A stretch of DNA of 47,250 nucleotides from Methanomicrobiales archaeon. GTDB taxonomy: Archaea > Halobacteriota > Methanomicrobia > Methanomicrobiales > Methanospirillaceae. Of the stretch, positions 16,745 through 24,281 are shown piece after piece. The DNA is taken from contig JAAYCY010000069.1 in the NCBI GenBank assembly GCA_012729535.1, forward strand, positions 1 through 47,250, written 5' to 3'. Within the stretch, counting starts at the first letter, position 1; every line of letters starts with the position of its first letter. A program made the position numbers and the translations under genes. The notes under the pieces were generated by a model that saw only the letters and a list, made by a program, of their open reading frames with translations, did not search any database and was not told the origin of the DNA.

Positions 16745-17199
16745 GGTGCTGCCTCCTCGATTTTCTTTTTAAGTGGCATAGGATTGTGGGTTGCCGGCTG
16801 CGCAATTACCGTGCAGGGAAATGTTATTTCCTGTTTCATCTGCTCAGCCTCCTCGCCAAAAATGATGGCAGTAACTGGTTTTTTGGTGAGCGATACCATG
16901 GTCGCTGTATAACTAATCCCTGCATCATTGTGAACAAACACATAACTATCTGTTACAGATAATTTTTCATCAGCAAGTGCTGCTATTGTAGCATCAAGAT
17001 CTTTCATTTCCATGGTGTAATGTCCGTCCGGATCGGCTACCCTGATAAGTTGTCTGGCTGAAGGTGTTCCAGCTATGATTGTCTTAATCCCGGCTTTTTT
17101 AAGCCGGTGTGCAAGGTAAAGAACAAGGCTGGTCTGGACCGGAACTTTTGGACAACCCATTACCAGGAGTGCTACTCTCCTGCTTTCATCTTCAGGCAT
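16732..17199 (-). CDS. DUF1890 family protein
   Basis: A 155-aa soluble protein with a Rossmann-like look. It starts with MGCPKVPVQTSLVLYLAHRL, followed by RVADPDGHYTMEMKDLDATI and FVHNDAGISYTATMVSL, the pattern I associate with methanogen DUF1890 proteins. Function is unknown. It is the first gene of a three-gene cluster with DUF1894 and arfC, and is transcribed divergently from the cysteine-rich protein gene. Confidence 0.75.
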   Translation of the reverse strand: MPEDESRRVALLVMGCPKVPVQTSLVLYLAHRLKKAGIKTIIAGTPSARQLIRVADPDGHYTMEMKDLDATIAALADEKLSVTDSYVFVHNDAGISYTATMVSLTKKPVTAIIFGEEAEQMKQEITFPCTVIAQPATHNPMPLKKKIEEAAPWDV

Positions 17200-17301
17200 G
17201 ATCGTAAATAGTATTTGGTTTCACATTGGTGAAGAAGATACTCTTTAATTTAATTATACACGAAAAGAAACTTCATGAGTTAAGGGACTCTACATTGTTG
17301 T

Positions 17302-17874
17302 ATGCAAAGATTCTATATCCTGACCATTGGTTTGGTCATTCTCGGGGTTCTTGGTTTCACTGCAGCAGCAATTGGTGCAAATACGACATCTCTCCCATGT
17401 GGGGATGGTTTTTATGATCCCAGTAAGCAGTCATGTTGTCAGGGGCAGGTTTATGACGGTCTCCGTTGGGGGATGTGTAAAGATTCCTGTTATAACATGG
17501 AAAAGCAGGTCTGTTGTAATGGGGTTCCCTTCAATGGTACCCGGTGTCTTCCGACCTGTGGTGATTCGTTTTATAACCCGACCAACCAGTCCTGCTGCCA
17601 GGGAGAACCTAAAGACGGTCTGCTCTGGGGTGTCTGCGGAGGAGTATGTTATGATTTAACCTGTGAGACCTGTTGCAATAACCAGATTTATCCAGGTTCC
17701 GGCTGGCAAAAATGCGGTGACTCCTGTTATAATGTCAACAACCAGAGTTGTTGCCTTGGTGAAGTATACGACGGCAAGGGTTACACAAAATGCGGTGACT
17801 CCTGTTACAATCCAAAGACCGAGTCCTGTTGTAAAGGAAGAGTCATAGAAGGTAAAGTCGAGTGTGTGTATTAA
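17302..17874 (+). CDS. Secreted cysteine-rich protein with six di-cysteine (galaxin-like) repeats
   Basis: A 190-aa protein with an N-terminal signal peptide or anchor (hydrophobic residues 6-25). Six repeats of 26-27 residues follow, each of the form CGDSCYN....SCC.G.VYDG. Adjacent cysteine pairs fall at 45-46, 71-72, 98-99, 124-125, 150-151 and 176-177. There are 25 cysteines in total, so the exported part is likely held by disulfides or binds metal. The repeat resembles the di-cysteine unit of coral galaxin; this is pattern resemblance only. It has no clear ribosome-binding site. The P-type ATPase follows on the same strand. Confidence 0.8.
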   Translation: MQRFYILTIGLVILGVLGFTAAAIGANTTSLPCGDGFYDPSKQSCCQGQVYDGLRWGMCKDSCYNMEKQVCCNGVPFNGTRCLPTCGDSFYNPTNQSCCQGEPKDGLLWGVCGGVCYDLTCETCCNNQIYPGSGWQKCGDSCYNVNNQSCCLGEVYDGKGYTKCGDSCYNPKTESCCKGRVIEGKVECVY

Positions 17875-17884
17875 TAATCCTGGT

Positions 17885-17907
17885 TTAACCAACTTTTTTA
17901 AGGTTAA
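17885..17907 (+). terminator. Stem-loop with internal T6 after the cysteine-rich gene
   Basis: TTAACC and GGTTAA form a 6-bp stem around an 11-base loop that contains six Ts. It lies 11 bases after the stop of the cysteine-rich gene. It likely separates this gene from the ATPase. Confidence 0.35.
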
Positions 17908-17942
17908 GTGCTTATTTCATCGATCTATATTTCTGTTATGAA

Positions 17943-17951
17943 TTTTATATA
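17943..17951 (+). promoter_or_regulatory. TATA box of the P-type ATPase gene
   Basis: TTTTATATA fits an archaeal box A. Transcription would start about 25 bases downstream, near 17972-17976, leaving a leader of about 55 nt before the ATG at 18029. Confidence 0.5.
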
Positions 17952-17975
17952 GAAAAAAGAATTAGATTTTGGTTT

Positions 17976-18022
17976 TTCTGATTTTCTGTAATCAGAATTT
18001 CCATTTCTCGTAAATTACAGGA
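17976..18022 (+). promoter_or_regulatory. Candidate switching leader of the P-type ATPase gene
   Basis: Two overlapping stems are visible. Stem 1 is TTCTGATT (17976-17983) with AATCAGAA (17990-17997), a perfect 8-bp inverted repeat. Stem 2 pairs TTCTGTAAT (17984-17992) with ATTACAGGA (18014-18022), nine pairs with one G-U. The stems share bases, so they exclude each other, and stem 2 covers the AGGA ribosome-binding site. Stem 1 could instead be a protein operator at the transcription start. Confidence 0.4.
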
Positions 18023-18028
18023 ATTTTC

Positions 18029-20608
18029 ATGAATATCCTTGATATTGATAGCATCAACGGCCTTTCAAGTGAGCAGGTTGCTGAAAAAATCAGGACTGAA
18101 GGATATAATGAACTCCCCGATGATGAAAAAAAGGGAATTATTAGGGTCATCCTAGAGGTAATCAGGGAACCAATGTTCCTTCTCCTGGTTGCAGCTGGTC
18201 TTATCTACTTTATTCTTGGCGATGTGACTGAAGGTATCATGCTGATGAGTTTTGTCCTGTTCATCATCGGGATTACCGTATACCAGGAACAAAAAACTGA
18301 AAATGCCCTTGAAGCCCTGCGAAATCTCTCGAGTCCACGTGCCCTTGTGATCCGGGACGGAGAACAGACGCGGATCCCGGGAAGAGAAGTGGTAACCGGT
18401 GATATTCTCATCCTATCCGAAGGAGACCGGATTCCTGCAGATGGGGTTCTCCTGTCTTCCAATAATATTTGTGTTGATGAATCACTCCTTACCGGGGAGT
18501 CGGTTCCGGTTCGAAAAAAATCCTGGGACGAGGGACTGGAAAAGCAGCATCCTGGTGGAGATGATCAGCCGTTTATTTATTCAGGAACCCTGGTTGTTCA
18601 AGGAAATGGTCTTGCCGAGGTCAGGTCAACCGGTTCACGGACTGAGATGGGAAAGATCGGTGCCGTTCTGGGAATTGTAGAACGGGACAGCACTCCTTTA
18701 AAAAGGGAGATATCATGGATGGTAAAGACCATCGCTACAATCGGCCTTATGCTCTGCCTGGTTATTGTGGTGGTTTATGGTGTAAGCCTGGGTGACTGGT
18801 TATCCGGATTTCTTGCCGGGATCACCCTTGCTATGGCAATTCTGCCTGAAGAATTCCCTGTGGTTCTGACGGTATTTCTGGCTCTTGGTGCATGGAGAAT
18901 ATCCCAAAAACATGTACTGACCCGTCAGGTTCCAGCAATTGAAACACTAGGTTCTGCAACCGTACTTTGTGTTGACAAAACTGGTACGCTTACCCTGAAC
19001 AAAATGACGGTTCAGAAGTTTTTTGCGAATGGACAGATGTGTGATCACGATCCGACAGGCACAAATTCTGTTCCTGATATCTGCCACGAACTTGCGGAGT
19101 ACTCCATTCTTGCGTGTAAGAAAGATCCTTTTGATCCCATGGAAAAGGCATTACTCCATCTTTCAGAAGGAGATTTTGGAAGGACCGAGCATATCCATGA
19201 AAACTGGGAACTTATTACTGAATATCCACTCTCGCCTGATCTTCTGGCAATGTCAAATGTCTGGAGGTCCAGAAAGGGAAATGAGTATGTTATCGCTGCA
19301 AAAGGAGCACCTGAAGCCATTGTTGACCTGTGCCATCTTCCTGTGCTGGAACGGGAAAGAATTGCAGAACATGTTGATTTGATGGCAGCGAAAGGACTAC
19401 GGATTCTTGGCGTGGCAAAATCCTCGTTTGTCCTCTCACCTCTACCAGATGAACAACATGATTTTGAATTTGTCTTTTCGGGACTGATTGGATTTGCAGA
19501 TCCCATTCGTCCCGGAATTATTACTGCAGTAAAGGAATGTTATTCTGCGGGAATCAGGGTTATCATGATCACCGGGGATTATCCTTTGACTGCCCGGAAT
19601 ATTGCAGAGCAGATTGATCTTAGTAATGCAGGGAAATCCATTGTGGGATCTGATCTGGAACTAATGTCTGAAGATGAGCTGAAAGAGAAGATCCAGACAA
19701 CAAATATTTTTGCACGAGCGGTTCCTGATCAAAAACTTCGGATTGTCAATGCTCTCAAAGCCAACCATGAAGTTGTGGCAATGACTGGTGATGGTGTAAA
19801 TGATGCACCGGCTTTGAAATCAGCTGATATCGGAATTGCTATGGGTGGCAGGGGAACTGATGTTGCCAGGGAGGCTTCCTCACTGGTTCTTCTTGACGAC
19901 AACTTTAATTCGATTGTATCTGCCATTCGACTTGGAAGAAGGATCTATGACAACCTGAAAAAGGCAATGGCATATATTTTTTCCATTCACATTCCGATTG
20001 CCGGGATGTCTTTAATTCCTGTATTGTTTAATATGCCACTTATTCTCACGCCCGTCCACATTGTTTTTCTGGAACTAATCATAGATCCAGCCTGTTCTAT
20101 TGTTTTCGAGTCTGAAAAAGAGGAAAACGATGTAATGAACCGGCCGCCCAGGCACAAAAATGAACGACTCTTTACAAAAAAGACACTTTTCCTTTGTCTT
20201 TTCCAGGGTTTTGTGGTGTTATTGGTTGTTTTCCTGGTGTACTTTAATGCCCTGTCCCGGGGTCTGTCTGAAACAGAGGTGAGGACAATTACTTTTACAA
20301 CGATTGTTTTTGCAAATCTACTCCTTATTTTAACCAACCGGTCATGGACCGAGACTATGTGGAAAACTATTCAGACACCAAACAAGGCGATGGGATGGGT
20401 TTTTGCCGGAACAATTGCTGGTCTTATACTGATTCTCTTTGTCCCATCACTTCAGAATTTGTTCAGGTTTTCACCGATCTCATTAGATGAATTGATTATC
20501 TGCGGGTTGGCAGGAGTGGTTAGTGTCCTGTGGTTTGAATTGTATAAAATTATTAGTTCGAGAAGAAGGAAGAGAGATGGAAATTCCGGGATTTTTCAAT
20601 GCGTCTAA
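18029..20608 (+). CDS. Cation-transporting P-type ATPase (P2/SERCA-like)
   Basis: An 859-aa membrane pump. It has a short N-terminal cation-ATPase domain, actuator motif LLTGESVPV, phosphorylation site Asp316 in CVDKTGTLT, and TGDGVNDAPALK in the hinge. Membrane pairs surround the actuator, and a six-helix C-terminal block follows. Helix 4 reads PEEFP (residues 273-277) instead of the PEGLP common in SERCA. Helix 6 has Glu682 and Asp686 where SERCA has Asn and Asp with a Thr between. The ion is therefore uncertain: Ca2+, Mn2+ or a monovalent cation are all possible. AGGA precedes the ATG. Confidence 0.92.
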   Translation: MNILDIDSINGLSSEQVAEKIRTEGYNELPDDEKKGIIRVILEVIREPMFLLLVAAGLIYFILGDVTEGIMLMSFVLFIIGITVYQEQKTENALEALRNLSSPRALVIRDGEQTRIPGREVVTGDILILSEGDRIPADGVLLSSNNICVDESLLTGESVPVRKKSWDEGLEKQHPGGDDQPFIYSGTLVVQGNGLAEVRSTGSRTEMGKIGAVLGIVERDSTPLKREISWMVKTIATIGLMLCLVIVVVYGVSLGDWLSGFLAGITLAMAILPEEFPVVLTVFLALGAWRISQKHVLTRQVPAIETLGSATVLCVDKTGTLTLNKMTVQKFFANGQMCDHDPTGTNSVPDICHELAEYSILACKKDPFDPMEKALLHLSEGDFGRTEHIHENWELITEYPLSPDLLAMSNVWRSRKGNEYVIAAKGAPEAIVDLCHLPVLERERIAEHVDLMAAKGLRILGVAKSSFVLSPLPDEQHDFEFVFSGLIGFADPIRPGIITAVKECYSAGIRVIMITGDYPLTARNIAEQIDLSNAGKSIVGSDLELMSEDELKEKIQTTNIFARAVPDQKLRIVNALKANHEVVAMTGDGVNDAPALKSADIGIAMGGRGTDVAREASSLVLLDDNFNSIVSAIRLGRRIYDNLKKAMAYIFSIHIPIAGMSLIPVLFNMPLILTPVHIVFLELIIDPACSIVFESEKEENDVMNRPPRHKNERLFTKKTLFLCLFQGFVVLLVVFLVYFNALSRGLSETEVRTITFTTIVFANLLLILTNRSWTETMWKTIQTPNKAMGWVFAGTIAGLILILFVPSLQNLFRFSPISLDELIICGLAGVVSVLWFELYKIISSRRRKRDGNSGIFQCV

Positions 20609-20654
20609 ACATGGTTATTGGTTTTATTTTCGTCCCTGATAATAAAAGACTCCT

Positions 20655-20903
20655 TTAAAACCTTATCCGGGTGTCCTTTGAATTCAGGTTGCCTGCCACA
20701 TCGCTGGTGTGTGTGGTTTCAGTCCCGTTTACATCAACAGACTTTGCCCGGACAATCATCATACCAGACCCATTAACCATCGTGACCGCTCCGGTCCTGG
20801 TGGGGTCAAGGTTCCTGGTTGAAACATACTGCCCGGTCTGCATCAGTCCCATGTAATTTATCCCGTCCTGGCTCGATGAGCCATTTGCCCATATCGATCT
20901 CCA
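20655..20903 (-). pseudogene. Possible C-terminal remnant of a surface protein
   Basis: The minus strand is open for about 83 codons ending at 20655. The sequence is rich in Thr, Asn, Ser and Gly (NLDPTRTGAVTMVNGSG, HTSDVAGNLNSKDTRIRF), like the end of an archaeal exported protein. There is no signal peptide and only internal ATGs. It overlaps the start of the ABC ATPase remnant on the other strand, so the junction of two broken genes probably lies near 20872. Confidence 0.3.
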
Positions 20904-21385
20904 TCATCAGTACGAACTTATCAATCTGATTCGAAGCACAACCTTTGGGAAAAAAGCTGTAATCGGAGTATTTCATGATATCAACCTGGCTGCAGCATAC
21001 TGCGATCATCTGGTCCTGCTACACGACGGAAAGATCAGAGCATTCAAAACCCCCTGGAGATCTGAAAGAAGACAATTTAAAAGAAATTTTCAAAATAAAT
21101 CCGGTGATTGGACAAAATCCGGTTACCGGTACTCCGTTCCTTTTTGTTTGTGACGACATCAGGAAAAAAAGGGAAAAATTGCCAGACCTCTTCTTGATTT
21201 CAGGGGGTGGAAGTGGTGCCTGCCTGATGTCAGTACTGGTATCTGCCGGATATCAGGTGAAATGTGGTGTCCTCTCAGAAAATGATTCCGATTGTCAAGT
21301 TGCAAAGCGGTACGGGCTTGAAGTAATCTATCAGCCGTTTATTGGTCACCTGTTTAGGTTCTTTCAAGGGAGCCTGATACAATGA
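20872..21385 (+). pseudogene. ABC transporter ATP-binding protein remnant (FecE/BtuD type), 5'-truncated and frameshifted
   Basis: Translation from 20872 begins at the Walker B motif LDEPFAHIDLHHQYELI and continues through the H-loop (VFHDINLAAAYCDHLVLLHDGKI). Walker A and the ABC signature are missing upstream. After ...RAFKTP the frame breaks in a run of five Cs (21050-21054). Removing one C gives KTPGDLKEDNLKEIF and restores a C-terminal extension with LFLISGGGSGACLMSVL, which probably belongs to an iron or corrinoid uptake ATPase. The recognisable match ends near YQPF and a random tail follows. Non-functional. Confidence 0.65.
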
Positions 21386-21420
21386 AAAGATTTTTGTATT
21401 AATGTAATTTAATTTGATCT

Positions 21421-21783
21421 ATGGCACACTTTGTCGGGCTGAAACCAAACTCAAAAGCAGTAAAAGCTACCGAGGAATTCGAGAACAAAGTATCGGTCCG
21501 GAGGAATAACCGGCGTCTTCAGGGAAAGGTATACACGGATATCGCCGATGATCAGTGGGCGGTCTCGATTGCATACAATATGGTAAAAGAACCCGGTCTC
21601 TGGGGGAGTGAGAACGATTTTGAAGTGAAATACTCGTACACTCCCCAGACCGGCGATGTCGTGAACCGGCTTGAGACCAGTGACGGAGATGAAGTTCCGG
21701 TTCCCGCTGAGTCGTTTCCCGGTCCGGACGAGTTCGTAATCTGGGCTCTGCAGAAAGAGAGCGCACTCTTGCATTCTGTCTGA
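21421..21783 (+). CDS. Hypothetical protein, 120 aa
   Basis: I do not recognise this protein. It is hydrophilic and acidic in its second half (ETSDGDEVPVPAESFPGPDEF), with no signal peptide or membrane span. The plus-strand frame was preferred over a longer minus-strand frame because its residue composition is more protein-like; the opposite frame is rich in Arg and aromatic residues. It sits three bases before the truncated cobO in a region of broken genes, so it may itself be a remnant. Confidence 0.45.
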   Translation: MAHFVGLKPNSKAVKATEEFENKVSVRRNNRRLQGKVYTDIADDQWAVSIAYNMVKEPGLWGSENDFEVKYSYTPQTGDVVNRLETSDGDEVPVPAESFPGPDEFVIWALQKESALLHSV

Positions 21784-21786
21784 ACC

Positions 21787-22191
21787 ATGAATAGTACGAC
21801 CAAATCTGTGTATCATCCACCAGCCGGGATCGATACTGTAGAAGAGCAATCGGGATTCACCCGTGCTCCTTCTTGTTCTACTCACAGTGATCCTGCCAGG
21901 CAGGGGTATATTCAAATCTATTGTGGAACCGGGAAAGGAAAAACAACGGCTGCTCTTGGTTTATCTATGAGGATCCTTCTCTCCGGTGGATCGGTCTTCT
22001 TTGCTCAGTTTTGCAAAGGGATTGAGACTGCCGAGTTGAAACTCTGTTCCTGGTGCGATCAGTTTGTAATTGAACAGTACGGAACCGGATTCTTTATCGT
22101 TGGCAGTCCGAACCCTGAAGAGTATCCCCCATATTTTTTAGAGGGATTTCCCTTTGCCGGTAACCAGGTGACGGATCGGATAATAACATAG
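21787..22191 (+). pseudogene. cobO: Cob(I)yrinic acid a,c-diamide adenosyltransferase (CobO/BtuR), 3'-truncated
   Basis: CobO transfers the adenosyl group to corrinoids. Residues 40-110 match the family N-terminal half: GYIQIYCGTGKGKTTAALGLSMR with the P-loop GTGKGKTT, then VFFAQFCKGIETAELK and a GNPTEE-like SPNPEE. The remainder of the domain, including the DEAN-type motif, is missing; the frame runs into about 20 unrelated residues and a stop. The first 38 residues are also unlike the family. The product is unlikely to be active. Association with the ABC remnant suggests a lost corrinoid-salvage locus. Confidence 0.7.
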
Positions 22192-22393
22192 TCGTAATTT
22201 CAAACATTTTGTGAGCAGGTAAACTTTTTTTTGAGTTTACACCTTGACAATCCGTATACTTCACAAATATTTCATTATCCAATCCCGGCCAGCAATACTT
22301 CCGAAGGTAATTGATCTCTTTATCCGGAGTTTTTTTCTTTGGTTCGCGAGCAACGAAAAGAACTCATGTTGAATCAGATCTTGATGCATATCC

Positions 22394-23719
22394 TCATAGA
22401 TATGCTTTCAGTCTCCAGATAAGATATAGCGGAATCTCCAGAATCTCGCCATATTCATCCGAATGCCGGGTAATATTCCGGATACTGGTCCGGACGGCAA
22501 TACGAGGGCTGTATTTTTTCCTGTACTCAGCAAGGCTTCTTGAACGAGTTTTTCTTCCTGATTTAACCTCTATTGGAATGACATCAACGCCTTCCTGGAT
22601 GATGTAATCAACCTCGGCTATCCCTCCGGATTTCCAGAAAAAGGGTTTTTGAAAATCATTTGCAATCAATTCTGTTAACACGAAATTTTCCGTGAGAATC
22701 CCCCGCATGTCCGCGGTCAGCGAGGTTGTATCAAAAACCACATTTGCCGGAAATTTGCTCATCTTACGGAGAAGGCCAACATCAGAGAAATAAATCTTAA
22801 AGAATGTAATGTCACCATATGTTGTAATCGGAATATAGGGCCGCTCAATCTTTTCGACCTTGTAAATAAGTCCTGCTGATATAAGCCAATGCAGGGAGTC
22901 TTCCAAATCCCGTGCACGGAGTCCCTGTTTTACATGGGCGAATATAAATTTTTGATTATCCTTAGCAAGCTGTGCAGGAATGGCATTCCAAATCAGGGAA
23001 AGTTTAGGGAATTCAGATACCGACGCATATTTTACGAAATCTTTTTCATAATTATCAAGTATCCCGGTTTGTATCGTTTCAACAATCTCTATATCCCGCT
23101 CATCTATCCATGATCTCACAACCTCAGGCATACCTCCGGTGATCAGGTATTCACGATATGCTTCTTCCAACTTTCCGGTAAATACAGGTGACACCTCTTC
23201 ATTCGGGGACAAATTATTTAGGTACTCATACAGGAGTTCTTCATCATTTGCAAGGAGAAATTCCGGGAAATTAAGAGGATACATCTTAAGCATCTGCACC
23301 TTGCCTACCGGAAATGAGACGTTTTTTCCCATCTGTGAAACAGCCACCCCTAACAAGGAACCGGCGGCAGCAACGTGGAGTTCGGAGAGGTTTTCGCAGA
23401 AATATTTGAGAGAAGTTATCGCACGAGGGCAGATCTGAATTTCATCTAATATGAGGAGGGTTGTTCCTGGCCGGATAATTTTATTCCTAATAATGCCAAG
23501 GTCTTTGATAATTCTCGAAACATTGAGGTCGTTTTCAAATATCCTTTGTAACCGATCATCATATTCGAAGTTGAAATACGCGATATCTTCGAACTCCGCC
23601 TCGCCAAAATTTTTTAAAATCCAGGTTTTTCCACACTGGCGAATTCCTTCAATAATCAGCGGTTTCCGATCCCTACTGTCTTTCCATGTAAGTAAAGTAT
23701 CGTAGATAAACCGTTTCAT
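22394..23719 (-). CDS. AAA ATPase with C-terminal DUF4143 domain
   Basis: A 441-aa archaeal-type ATPase. The N-terminal AAA_14 domain has Walker A GIRQCGKT (residues 25-32) and Walker B TLLILDEIQ (Asp92, Glu93). The C-terminal DUF4143 part includes the PD-(D/E)XK-like segment FWKSGGIAEVDYIIQ and DVIPIEVKSGRKTRSRSL, suggesting a nuclease-like fold. This family is abundant in methanogens and often mobile; its role is unknown. CGGAGA precedes the ATG. It lies in the accessory island, and a 19-bp palindrome overlaps its promoter. Confidence 0.88.
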   Translation of the reverse strand: MKRFIYDTLLTWKDSRDRKPLIIEGIRQCGKTWILKNFGEAEFEDIAYFNFEYDDRLQRIFENDLNVSRIIKDLGIIRNKIIRPGTTLLILDEIQICPRAITSLKYFCENLSELHVAAAGSLLGVAVSQMGKNVSFPVGKVQMLKMYPLNFPEFLLANDEELLYEYLNNLSPNEEVSPVFTGKLEEAYREYLITGGMPEVVRSWIDERDIEIVETIQTGILDNYEKDFVKYASVSEFPKLSLIWNAIPAQLAKDNQKFIFAHVKQGLRARDLEDSLHWLISAGLIYKVEKIERPYIPITTYGDITFFKIYFSDVGLLRKMSKFPANVVFDTTSLTADMRGILTENFVLTELIANDFQKPFFWKSGGIAEVDYIIQEGVDVIPIEVKSGRKTRSRSLAEYRKKYSPRIAVRTSIRNITRHSDEYGEILEIPLYLIWRLKAYL

Positions 23720-23750
23720 ATAGTAATGTCTCCGCTTTTAAGTATAAATT

Positions 23751-23769
23751 ATGTGTTTATATAACACAT
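23751..23769 (-). promoter_or_regulatory. Palindrome over the TATA box of the DUF4143 ATPase
   Basis: ATGTGTTTATATAACACAT has perfect 7-bp arms around TATAT and ends 32 bases before the ATG at 23719. The centre is TATA-like, so a dimeric repressor bound here would block TBP. A short stem-loop in DNA is an alternative. Confidence 0.45.
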
Positions 23770-24281
23770 TTTTACAACTTATTTTGAGAGTGATTTACAC
23801 ATTAATCTAACTTAATGTTTGAAGACGTGTGGTTTTGGCCAGAGTATCTGAATATACAGATAGTTTATGATTGAACATACTATAGTAAAAATCACTCCGA
23901 TATCAGAATGGTCAATAATATGCCTCTTGCGTTGAGCCCCTTTTCTGTGAGATATCAAACTTCCCTATGATCCCATTGTATGCCCATCCATGATATAAAA
24001 TGAAATTTTTCCGTGCATTTCAGGTCTTAATCAGACAAGAATCTATTTTTGGGGCAATTTTCACATTTCTGACCCGTTTTCAGGTTTTGTATCTCATTAA
24101 TTCCAGAGTGCCTCGGTGTCGGGTAAGAACGATCAGGTCTCTTTCTAGGTTGAAACCTTTGCATAAATGCTCTTTTGAGAGCAGAAAGCCTGATTATTCT
24201 CAGGCTTTAATCCGGCAGACATCGGCAGGTCCTGATGGAAACCAGGTATTCAATATTCGGAATGAATATCGTGTATCATAC
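23770..24281. other. AT-rich non-coding stretch in the accessory island
   Basis: No convincing gene is seen. Short frames lack starts or have poor composition. A perfect 9-bp inverted repeat, AAAGCCTGA and TCAGGCTTT with a 6-base loop, lies at 24185-24208. It sits about 75 bases beyond the 3' end of the DUF4143 pseudogene and could be its transcript-end hairpin. The rest may be decayed sequence. Confidence 0.4.

Noticed and set aside
21451-21915. 154-codon minus-strand frame
   Set aside because: It is opposite the 120-aa frame and cobO fragment, is rich in Arg and aromatic residues with no domain pattern, and the cobO P-loop on the plus strand is clearly coding ancestry.
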